NCBI GenBank assembly: GCA_037501455.1
Contig: CM074858.1
Coordinates: 41,351,001-41,415,000 of the forward strand
Origin: Lantana camara
Lineage: Eukaryota > Streptophyta > Magnoliopsida > Lamiales > Verbenaceae
DNA: 64,000 nucleotides
Direction: 5' to 3'
The translations under genes were made by a program, and so were the position numbers. Shown here in pieces: positions 23,972 to 34,842 of this stretch. Under the pieces are notes generated by a model, which saw nothing but the letters and a program-made list of their open reading frames with translations, searched no databases and was not told the DNA's origin. The stretch's first letter is position 1; each line of letters starts with the position of its first letter.

Positions 23972-24402
23972 GAGGTTTGATTCTCTCTATTTATGTGCTA
24001 GGGGGATGTTGATTCTTCCTATTTGTGTGTTAGAGAGATGCTGGATTCTCTCTATATTTCGTGATGGAAAGATGTTGGATTCTTTCTAAGTTCTATGCAC
24101 GAGAGATGCCGGATTCTCTTGTTCTTAGGTATTCGAGGGATACTGGACTCCCTTGGATTTAGGGGTTTCAGAAATGCCGGATTTTCTCAAACTAGATTGT
24201 CTGAGAGATGTGGAATTAATCAGACTTAGGTTGAGAGACGGGGTTCTCTCGATGCTTTGCTTGAGAGACGAGGTTCTCTCAATTGTGTGCCTGAGAGATG
24301 GGGCTCTCTCTTTTGGGTGTGGAGAAACGGGGTTTTCTCTTTTGTGTGCCGAGGGACAGGGTTCATTCGCTTGCGTGTCGAGAGATGGGATTCTCTCTCT
24401 TG
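23972..24402 (+). repeat. Hairpin repeat array of INT1
   Basis: About twelve units of 30-36 nt, most of the form GAGAGA, a 7-8 nt G-rich loop, TCTCTC. Stem changes are often paired: GAAAGA (24067-24072) with TCTTTC (24081-24086), and GAGAAA (24322-24327) with TTTCTC (24334-24339). Each unit could fold as a small RNA hairpin. Confidence 0.75.
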
Positions 24403-24685
24403 TTTGTTGCGGTTGCGTTACTTCTGGCCAGACGATAGTTTGCAAGTAACGAGGATGTGACGGTATCAAGCTTTGGGTACAGTGGCCTAGTGGTGATCAA
24501 ATGAGCTTGAAGTGACCAATGGTCAAGTGCTCAGTGGGACCTCTATGACAACGAGTCAATATGAATGGAGTTGGTGCCAACCAAGGGAGAAGTATCCTGC
24601 AGAGATTGCAGTTCGCCTAGATCAGAGTTGCGCAGCGGAATATTGAAGTGGAATTCGTTTCAGCGTCGTTCAAGATCTGACCTTA

Positions 24686-24721
24686 GGACCTGAGGACAGG
24701 TCCTTTTGAAGGAGGGGAGTT
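24686..24721 (+). other. 3' hairpin and polypurine tract of INT1
   Basis: GGACCTGAGGACAGGTCC (24686-24703) is a perfect 7-bp stem with AGGA loop. CTTT and the purine tract GAAGGAGGGGAGTT (24708-24721) follow, touching LTR2. Confidence 0.85.
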
Positions 24722-27700
24722 TGTAACATCCCGCTCGTCCGATTTATAAGGTACGCCACGTTTCAACCTTTTTATGTGTTTAATTATGTGATTTTATGTT
24801 TTTTGTGGCCCTATTTTGAACTCTTTTATAGTTTAGGGGCCCCTTTGTAATTTTCTCTTTTTAGGGGTTTTTCGGTCATTTCTCGTTCGATCGAGTTTTT
24901 GACCTCTTTGACCCCTTCAACGCGTTCGGGGCATCGAGACGAGTCCATAGACTCTAAGTTTGCCCCATTCAGACTTCGTTAGCCCGTTCTTCCGACCGTT
25001 TTTGCGTACGAGGACCCGAGATATAAACCCCGGATCCTCGTTTTGCGTGCCAGAACTTTAGCTCTAAACTCATCTTCTTCCTCCCGCGATTGATACTTTT
25101 CACACAGTGGAGGTATGAAAACACACATATGTCCGTTCTCGCTCGTTTCTCGACGGAATTCGACGTTTGAGTAGTGGAAATTTATCAACTCCACGAGCCC
25201 GTCACAATGGTACAAAAATCGGAGGCTAAAAATCAACGGTGGTGGAGCTACGGCGAGCAGCAGGTGGCGCGGATTAGAGCCGCCACTTCGCCGCCCATTC
25301 GCGGTGGCTTCCGGCGGCGATTCTCGGACACGCGCCTCAGACCCATGAAGGAGGCTTCCCGGCGCAGTGGATGGTGTTGGCGGCGCAACCATCCATCCAG
25401 CGGCGGCGGCTCACGAGCCGCCTGAAAGTCACGACGGGCGGCGGTGGTACTGTAGCGGCGGCGTTTGGCGGTTTCCAGCGGTCTTCTCCGGCGAGGGGGT
25501 ACCTTTTCCGGACGTTTTCGACGTGGTGAGTCCGATTCCGGGGTCGGTTGGAGCAAACGAAGGCCGGAGCTGGCTGAACCGGCGAGTGGAGCACCGGCGG
25601 ACTTTCGGCGGCGGTTTGGGACCTTTTTCCGGCTGGTTTTGGTGGTGGTTCCTTCACGGAAGATGCTCAGAATGATGGAATTTAGCGGATGGCATTGGCC
25701 CCGACTCGAGAACCGGCCGGCGGCGGCGAACCGGTGGCGGACAGGCTCTGGACCGGCGGTCCGATTTTCCGTTGACTTTTCCGGCAAATGGGTTAGGGGC
25801 TTTCGAAGGCCTCGCTACGGGCTTTCCAACAGTATGTCCGGATTTTGTTTTCGTGTTGCGGTTTGTATTTAATTTCTGTTTTCGTACTAGGATTTTAGTT
25901 CGGTTTTTCATCAACGAAGTCCGGTGTGCTTGGTATTTTCTGAAATTGGTTGAGGGTGTTTGTCCAGCAGGCTGAGGCGTACGTTTCTGTCCTTCCGGGG
26001 AATTTTCCGACCACCGGAGGTGTTGGTCCGGCGGCTACACGTGGTGGTCCGACTGGTTCCGAGGGTGGCATTCCGACGCCCTTCGGGCAGCAAGTTCCTC
26101 TCGTCGTGGTGAGTCCAACGCCACTTTCCGTTCGTCAATCAGATGTCCGGTTGATTTGTTGTGATTTATTTTTGTATAACTTGAATATTTGAAATTAATA
26201 GTTTTAATTGCTAATTGATTGATTTGTCGATCGAATTGTATTTCAGTGTGTACGAAATCATGTATTAAATGAATTATGGATTATATTGATGCTTTGATAT
26301 GCCATTTGAATTCCGATATATCGAATTGAGCAATTTGCCTTTGTTGAAAGGGGGTGTATGTGTAATTTCGCTAAATATATAAATTGTATGACTTCAATTA
26401 ATTAATCCTTGCCGATTGATAAACAAATATGCTAATTATGATTTCGATTAAAAGAAATTATTACGCCTAAGCTCGAAGCTTTTAATTAGTCTAATCACTT
26501 AAATTGAATTGGAACTTATTATATGATATAAGAATTTGTTATGTAATTTATGATTTGGCAACAATGGAATTAGTATGTCTTGGATGATTTAATTTGAAAC
26601 TTTGTAATGTAGATTTAATTGTTTAATTTTAAATAATCCTATTATGCGATATATGAATTGTATGAAGCTTATATGATTAAACTAGAAACTTTTGCACGTC
26701 AGAAATAAGTTATTCGTACGAAAACGAATTGGTTATTTGATATATGAATTTATATGAAATAATGTGAGCTCTGCTTATGTGATTGCATTTCTTAAGTGCT
26801 TGAACATGTGCCGTGCGTCTTTATATGGTTGTCTGAGTCTGAGTCTGAGTTCTGTACTGCATTTGGTGTGGTCAGTTGGTACAGGTGCACCCGGGGTGGT
26901 GACAAGTGAGTCGTGCAGGTTCCGGGGTGAACCATTCGCTGTGTCTTCGGCTGTGTTTGGTGCCAGGTCAGGTTAGGATATAGTTATACCCTAATGCTAC
27001 GTGCCCGTTTTCGAATGTGTGCGATTTATAAGCCTGGTATATACGTAGATATGTGTGAAATATGTACTTTGATGGTTTTGTCATAAGTTTGAAAGTAAAG
27101 AACGCTATGTATGAGCCTATGTATGCTTAGTTTCGGTTTATTATAACTTCGATGTCAGTCTGCGTGATATGTACGTACGATATGATAAGTACGATATGCA
27201 TGAGATAAGTCTGTCTGTCTGTGTGTGGCGGGTTAGGTTTCCGATATATGTGTGTTGTCTATGTGATGGCCCTCGGAGTTGTGGGTAAGGGAGACCCGGG
27301 GCGACCATGGGGTCGCCGGTTACGACCCCTGTGCACTTCTCCACAAAAGGGAGACTTAGCTTATCCTCGGGAGGTCGAGGGGAAAGCGGGTCTTCTTGAG
27401 CCGGCGTCGTGCTACGTGACCCGTCGAAGGAGCAGGTGGATCCCCCGTCTCATTACATTTCTGTGTGGGGGTTGAGAGGGGCACCTCTCTTCCCCAAACG
27501 GTGTGAAGGAAGGTACGTTTGATTTGATTCCGTTTGTTTATGCCTGTGTGTGATCTGAGGAGTTTGGTTGGATTAAATTCGTACCCGCCAAGTGTTCTGT
27601 CTATCCGTCTGTCATAAGTTCGTGAAACGGGCGTAGATTCCTAAATTAAGATAAAAATTGGATTTTTACTATTAAACTAATAAGTTCTGTTTTGATACGT

Positions 27701-28510
27701 GTGCTAAGTCTGCATGAGTTGAACGTATGTTTTGAGATATGCATAAGCTAAGTTTTGTTCGTTATGTTTTGATAAGTCTCCCTATACGTATATTATCACG
27801 GGAAAATGTTTTGGCGTGCAAAAACTAACCCCGGGTTCACGAATATTACTTCTACTTGGTGATGTTCTCTATATATATGTATAACGCGAGTGTGTTAACC
27901 CCTCGCTCAGTCTTTGGACTGACCCCTCCCCTTTTATGTTTTAGTTTGCAGGTTTTGCCTTGGAGTTCGTTGGAGCCAGGCGGCTGTTAGTGTCTGTCGA
28001 GTCGGTGTCAGTTGTCTGAGCTTGATAAGGGTTTTATTTCGAATTACGTTTGTTAATTTTGTACAAGCTATGATATATTTTATGCAGGTTCGTACTTATG
28101 ATTTGAATGTATAGAATTCGGGCCAGGTTAGGATAGGTGCTCGGATTAGTCGAACTCGTTTGATTATATGTTTGATCGGGACAGGTTTCTAGGGCCAGTT
28201 GAACCCGTTTTGTTGTATAGTTATTCGGGATAGGCTAGGACAGGTTGCCTTGTTTAGTTGAACCCGTTTAGGTTGATGTTGTTTACTTTCTGGATATATG
28301 AATTTATGATTGCTGATTTAAGTTTTTGAAAATTCGTAATTTTGCATTGCTTCCGCATTCAGGTTCTCCATATCTGTTTCTGTTCAGGGTTTAGGTACCG
28401 CCTAGATTAGGTTGTTTTTCGTTTGTCACCCGTTCGCTGTGACTTGGTGCGTGTGCGAACCTTCCATGTTCAGTGAGGGGGTGTGGTGTCTCACCGCTTG
28501 GGGCGGTATA
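24722..28510 (+). mobile_element. Array LTR2, 3789 bp (type A)
   Basis: Starts TGTAACATCCCGCTCGTCC and ends GGGGCGGTATA, so the terminal CA has become TA. Near the 3' end it has a shortened segment (CATGTTCAGTGAGGGG, about 28466) shared only with LTR4. The GC-rich block is at about 25030-26150, AT-rich DNA to 26760, TATA and stem-loop near 27870-27925. The only ORFs are overlapping frames of the GC-rich block on both strands. Confidence 0.92.
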
Positions 28511-29775
28511 TCTTGAGTGGTATCAGAGCTACCATGTTCAGAACCGGTGCTCTGGAGTCGTGTCGCGTCAGTCTAGGTCGTACGGCATAGGAATATGTGC
28601 GCATTGCATCCGTTTGACCTGTAATTTTGCTTCCTTAGTTTGAATTGCATTGAGTTATGTGACTAAGTGTGCAATATGATTATGATTGTGCAACATTTTA
28701 TCAATGTGCCCTTAATTGGTTTTATTGTTGTGCTTACATGACTTAAGTGCCGCATTTCATTTGCACATCTAACCCTCATACACCAACTCTAGTGTTTTAA
28801 TTACAGGGTTGCAATACCAACAATTTAACCAGCTTCCATGATACCATTGCAACATTAAGGTCAAGATTTCAAATACCACGGTGAACGGTACACTAAGCAT
28901 CCATGGCACGAGCATACATGTATCTTTTACTTAATTAATTCTTGTTGTTACGTGATATAATTGCTAAGTATGCTATGTGTTAACTGTTGTGATTTCTTGA
29001 TTCTGCTTACGTGCTTCAATGAAGGGAGCTTTGATTCTCTCTAATTATGTGCTAGGGGGATGTTGATTCTTCCTATTTGTGTGTTAGAGAGATGCTGGAT
29101 TCTCTCTATATTGCGTGATGGAAAGATGTTGGATTCTTTCTATGTTCTGTGCACGAGAGATGCTGGATTCTCTTGTTCTTAGGTATTCGAGGGATGCTGG
29201 ACTCCCTTGGATTTAGGGGTTTGAGAAATGCCGGATTTTCTCAAACTAGATTGTTTGAGAGATGTGGAATTAATCAGACTTAGGTTGAGAGACGGGGGTC
29301 TCTCGATGCATTGCTTGAGAGACGGGGTTCTCTCAATTGTGTGCCTGAGAGATGGGGCTCTCTCTTTTGGGTGTGGAGAAACGGGGTTTTCTCTTTTGTG
29401 TGCGGAGGGACGGGGTTCATTCGCTTGCTTGTCGAGAGATGGGATTCTCTCTCTTGTTTGTTGCGGTTGAGTTACTTCTGGCCAGACGACAGTTTGCAAG
29501 TAACGAGGATGTGATGGTATCAAGCTTTGGGTACAGTGGCCTAGTGGTGATCAAATGAGCTTGAAGTGACCAATGGTCAAGTGCTCAGTGGGACCTCTAT
29601 GACAACGAGTCAATATGAAGGGAGTTGATACCAACCAAGGGAGAAGTATCCTGCAGAGATTGCAGTTTGCCTAGATCAGAGTTGCGCAGCGGAAGATTGA
29701 AGTGGAATTCGTTTAAGCGTCGTTCAAGATCCGACCTTAGGACCTGAGGACAGGTCCTTTTCAAGGAGGGGAGTT
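28511..29775 (+). mobile_element. Array internal region INT2, 1265 bp
   Basis: PBS TGGTATCAGAGC at 28518-28529. Ends with hairpin and polypurine tract; the tract reads CAAGGAGGGGAGTT, with a G to C change shared with INT4. No gag or pol. Confidence 0.88.
29026..29456 (+). repeat. Hairpin repeat array of INT2
   Basis: Same array as INT1. Here one unit has a perfect 8-bp stem TTGAGAAA (29221-29228) with TTTCTCAA (29237-29244), where INT1 has a mismatch. Confidence 0.75.
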
Positions 29776-32700
29776 TGTAACATCCTGCTTGTCCGATTTA
29801 TAAGGTACGCCACGTTTCAACCTTTTTATGTGTTTAATTATGTGATTTTATGTTTTTCGTGGCCCTATTTTGAACTCTTTTAGAGTTTAAGGGCCCCTTT
29901 GTAATTTTCTCTTTTTAGGGGTTTTTCGATCATTTCTCGTTCGATTGAGTTTTTGACCTCTTTGACCCCTTCAACGCATTCGGGGCATCGAGACGAGTCC
30001 GTAGACTCTAAGTTTGCCCCATTCCGACTTCGTTAGCCCATTCTTCCGACCGTTTTTGCGTACGAGGACCCGAGATATAAACCCCGGATCCTCGTTTTAC
30101 GTGCCAGAACTTTAGCTCTAGACTCATCTTCTTCCTCCCGCGATTGGTACTGTTCACACAGTGGAGGTTTGAACACACACACATGTCCGTTCTCGCTCGT
30201 TTCTCGACGAAATTCGACGTTTGAATAGTGGAAATTTATCAACTCCACGAGCCCGTCACAATGGTACAAAAATCGGAGGCTAAAAATCAGCGGCGGTGCA
30301 GCTATGGCGAGAAGCAGGTGGTATGGCTTAGAGCCGCCACTTCGCCGCCCATTCGCGGCGGCTTCCGATGGCGATTCTCGGACACTCGCCTCAGACCCAT
30401 GAAGGAGGCTTCCCGGCGCAGTGGATGGTGTTGGCGGCGCAACCATCCGGCCAGCGGCGGTGGCTCACGCGCCGCCTGAAAGTCACAACGGTCGGCGGTG
30501 GTACTATAGCGGCGGAGTGTGGCGGTTTCCTACGGTCTTCTCGGGCGAGGGGGTACCTTTTCCGGACGTTTTCGACGTGGTTAGTCCGATTCCTGGGTCG
30601 GTTGGAGCAAACGAAGGCCGGAGCTGGCTGAACTGGCGAGTGGCGCACCGGCGGACTTTCGGTGGCGGTTTGGGACCTTTTTCTGGCCGGTTTTGGTGGT
30701 GGTTCCTTCACGGAAGTTGCTCAGAATGATGGAACATAGCAGATGGCGTTGGCCCCGACTCGAGAATCGGCCGGCGGCGAACCGGTGGCCGACCGGCTCT
30801 GGATCGGCGGTCTGATTTTCTGACGATTTTTCCGGCAAATGGGTTAGGGGCTTTTGAAGGCCCCGCTACGGGCTTTCCAACGGTATGTCCGAAAATTTTG
30901 TTTTCATGTTGCGGTTTGTATTTAATTTCAGTTTTCGTACTAGGATTTTAGTTCGGTTTTTCGTCAACGAAGTCTGGTGTGCTTGGTATTTTCTGAAATT
31001 GGTTGAGGGCTTTTGTCAAGCAAGCCGATACGTACGTTTCTGTCCTTCCGAGGAATTTTTCGACCACCGGAGGTGGTGGTCCGGCGGCTACACGTGGCGG
31101 TCCGACTGGTTCCGAGGGTGGCATTCTGACGCCCTTCGGACAGCAAGTTCCTCTCATCGTGATGAGTCCAACGCCACTTTCCTTTCGTCAATCGGATGTC
31201 CGGTTGATTTGTTGTGATTTATTTTTGTATAACTGAAATATTTGAAATTAATTGTTTTAATTGCTAATTGCTTGATTTGTCGATCGAATTGTATTTCAAT
31301 GGGTACGAAATCATATATTAAATGAATTATGGATTATATTGATGCTTTGATATGCCATTTGAATTCCGATATATCGAATTGAGCTATTTGCCTATGTTGA
31401 AAAGGGGTGTATGTGTAATTTCGCTAAACATATAAATTATATGACTTCAATTAATTAATCCTTGTCGATTGGTAAACAAATATGCTAATTATGATTTCGA
31501 TTAAAAGAAATTATTACGCCTAAGCTCGAAGCTTTTAATTAGTCTAATAACTTAAATTGAATTGGAACTTATTATATGATATAAGAATTTGTTATGTAAT
31601 TTATGATTTGGCAAGAATGGAATTAGTATGTCTTGGATGATTTAATTTGAAACTTTGTAATGTAGATTTAATTGTTTAATTTTAAATAATCCTATTATGC
31701 GATATATGAATTGTATGAAGCCTATATGATTAGACTAGAAACTTTTGCACGTCAGAAATAATTTATTCGTACGAAAAAGAATTGGTTTTTTGATAAATGA
31801 ATTTATATGAAATAATGTGAGCTCTGCTTATGTGATCGCATTTCTTAAGTGCTTGAACATGTGCCGTGCATCTTTATATGGTTGTCTGAGTCTAAGTCTG
31901 AGTTCTGTACTGCATTTGGTGTGTTCAGTTGGTACAGGTGCACCCGGGGTGGTGACAAGTGAGTCGTGCAGGTTCCGGGGTGAACCATTCGCTGTGTCTT
32001 CGGCTGTGTTTGGTGCCAGGTGAGGTTAGGATATAGTTATACCGTATTGCTATGCCCCCGTTTTCGAATGTGTGCGATTTATAAGCCTGGTATATACGTA
32101 GATATGTGTGAAATATGTACTTTGATGGTTTTGTCATAAGTTTGAAAGTAAAGAATGCTATGTATGAGCCTATGTATGCTTTGTTTCGATTTGTTATAAC
32201 TTCGAGGTCAGTTTGCGTGATATGTATGTACGATAAGATAAGTACGATATGCATGAGATAAGTCTGTCTGTCTGTGTGTGGCGGGTTAAGTTTCCGATAT
32301 ATGTATGTTATCTGTGTGATGGGCCCCGGAGTTGTGGGTGGAGACCCGGGACGACCATGGGGTCGCCGGTTACGACCCCTGTGCACTTCTCCACAAAAGG
32401 GAGACTTAGCTCATCCTCGGGAGGTCGAGGGGAAAGCGGGTCTTCTTGAGCCGGCGGCGTGCTACGTGACCCGTCGAAGGAGCGGGTGGATCCCCTGTCT
32501 CATTACATTTCTGTGTGGGGGTTGAGAGGGGCACCTCTCTTCCCCAAACGGTGTGAAGGAAGGTACGTTTGATTTGATTCCGTTTGTTTATGCCTGTGTG
32601 TGATCTGAGGAGTTTGGTTGGATTAAATTCGTACCCGCCAAGTGTCCTGTCTGTCCGTCTGTCATAAGTTCGTGAAACGGGGGTAGATTCTTAAATTAAT

Positions 32701-33577
32701 ATAAAAATTGGATTTTTACTATTAAACTAATAAGTTATGTTTTGATACGTGTGCTAAGTCTGCATGAGTTGAACGTATGTTTTGAGATATGCATAAGCTA
32801 AGTTTTGTTCGTTATGTTTTGATAAGTCTCCCTATATGTATATTATCACGGGAAAATGTTTTGGCGTGCAAAAACTAACCCCGGGTTCACTAATATTACT
32901 TCTACTTTGTGTTGTGCTCTATATATATGTATAGCGTGAGTGTGTTAACCCCTCGCTCAGTCTTTGGACTGACCCCTCCCCTTTTATGTTTTAGTTTGCA
33001 GGTTTTGCCTTGGAGTTCGTTGGAGCTAGGTGCCTGTTAGTGTCTGTCGAGTCGGTGTCAGTTGTCTGAGTTTGATAAGTGTTTTATTTCGAATTACGTT
33101 TGTTAATTTTGTACAAGCTATGATATATTTTATGCAGGTTCGTACTTATGATTTGAATGTATAGAATTCGGGACAGGTTAGGACAGGTGCTCGGATTAGT
33201 CGAACCCGTTTGATTATATGTTTGATCGGGATAGGTTTCTAGGGCCAGTTGAACCCGTTTTGTTGTATAGTTATTCGGGATAGGCTAGGACAGGTTGCCT
33301 TGTTTAGTTGAACCCGTTTAGGTTGATGTTGTTTACTTTCTGGATATATGAATTTATGATTGCTGATTTAAGGTTTTGAAAATTCGTAATTTTGCATTGC
33401 TTCCGCATTCAGGTTCTCCATATCTGTTTCTGTTCAAGGTTTAGGTACCGCCTAGCTTAGGTTGTTTTTCGTTTGTCACCCGTTCGCTGTGACTTGGTGC
33501 GTGTGCGAACCTTCCATTTCGTACACGTGTTGGGTCATAGTGCGGGGGTGTGGTGCCTCACCGCTTGGGGCGCTATA
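29776..33577 (+). mobile_element. Array LTR3, 3802 bp (type B)
   Basis: Starts TGTAACATCCTGCTTGTCC and ends GGGGCGCTATA. It shares with LTR5 the loss of a few bases near 32337 (GTTGTGGGTGGAGACC) and many base changes. GC-rich block about 30100-31210. No gene. Confidence 0.92.
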
Positions 33578-34842
33578 TCTTGAGTGGTATTAGAGCTACC
33601 ATGTTCAAAACCGGTGCTCTGCAGTCGTGTCGCGTCAGTCTAGGTCGTACGACATAGGAATATGTGCGCATTGCATCCGTTTGACTTGTAATTTTGCTTC
33701 CTTAGTTTGAATTGGATTGAGTTATGTGACTAAGTGTGCAATATGATTATGATTGTGCAACATTTTATCAATGTGCCCTTAATTGCTTTTATTGTTGTGC
33801 TTACATGACTTAAGTGCCGCATTTCATTTGCACATCTAACCCTCATGCACCAACTCTAATGTTTTAATTATAGGGTTGCAATACCAACAATGTAACCAGC
33901 TTCCATGATACCATTGCAACATTAATGTCAAGATTTCAAATACCACGGTGAACGGTACACTAAACATCCATGGCACGAGCATACATGTATCTTTTACTTA
34001 ATTAATTCTTGTTGTTACGTGATATAATTGCTAAGTATGCTATGTGTTAACTGTTGTGATTTCTTGATTCTGCTTATGTGTTTGAATGAACGGAGGTTTG
34101 ATTCTCTCTATTTATGTGCTAGGGGGATGTTGATTCTTCCTATTTGTGTGTTAGAGAGATGCTGGATTCTCTCTATATTTCGTGATGGAAAGATGTTGGA
34201 TTCTTTCTAAGTTCTGTGCACGAGAGATGCCGGATTCTCTTGTTCTTAGGTATTCGAGGGATACTGGACTCCCTTGGATTTAGGGGATTCAGAAATGCCG
34301 GATTTTCTCAAACTAGATTGTCTGAGAGATGTGGAATTAATCAGACTTAGGTTGAGAGACGGGGTTCTCTCGATGCTTTGCTTGAGAGACGAGGTTCTCT
34401 CAATTGTGTGCCTGAGAGATGGGGCTCTCTCTTTTGGGTGTGGAGAAACGGGGTTTTCTCTTTTGTGTGCCGAGGGACAGGGTTCATTCGCTTGCGTGTC
34501 GAGAGATGGGATTCTCTCTCTTGTTTGTTGCGGTTGCGTTACTTCTGGCCAGACGACAGTTTGCAAGTAACGAGGATGTGACGGTATCAAGCTTTGGGTA
34601 CAGTGGCCTAGTGGTGATCAAATGAGCTTGAAGTGACCAATGGTCAAGTGCTCAGTGGGACCTCTATGACAACGAGTCAATATGAATGGAGTTGATGCCA
34701 ACCAAGGGAGAAGTATCCTGCAGAGATTGCAGTTCGCCTAGATCAGAGTTGCGCAGCGGAATATTGAAGTGGAATTCGTTTCAGCGTCGTTCAAGATCTG
34801 ACCTTAGGACCTGAGGACAGGTCCTTTTGAAGGAGGGGAGTT
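33578..34842 (+). mobile_element. Array internal region INT3, 1265 bp, hybrid
   Basis: PBS altered to TGGTATTAGAGC (33585-33596). The first ~400 bp match INT5 at diagnostic sites (AAAACCGGTGCTCTGCAGTC, AATTATAGGG, AATGTAACCAG). From about 34077 it matches INT1 instead (GTGTTTGAATGAACGGAGG). The switch lies between about 33974 and 34080, marking it as a recombinant. No gag or pol. Confidence 0.85.
34093..34523 (+). repeat. Hairpin repeat array of INT3
   Basis: Nearly identical to the INT1 array, as expected from the duplication. Confidence 0.75.

Larger units (their letters stand above)
23457..24721 (+). mobile_element. Array internal region INT1, 1265 bp, no gag/pol
   Basis: Starts at the LTR1 end with TCTTGAG, then PBS TGGTATCAGAGC. 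The first ~500 bp are AT-rich with no ORF. The hairpin repeat array is at 23972-24402, and the hairpin plus polypurine tract at the end. A 114-residue minus-strand frame (24469-24125) spans the repeats and shows matching degenerate peptide repeats (ERTPSLN-like); its near-copies in INT2-INT4 reflect shared descent, so I do not call it a gene. The 3' half matches INT3 at diagnostic sites. Confidence 0.85.

Noticed and set aside
23972..24402. CRISPR-like repeat array
   Set aside because: Units are adjacent and degenerate without unique spacers, and this is plant nuclear DNA inside an LTR element.
31925..32386. 153-residue minus-strand frame, identical at 42044-42505
   Set aside because: The identity is explained by the 10.12-kb duplication; LTR1, LTR2, LTR4 and LTR6 break the frame.
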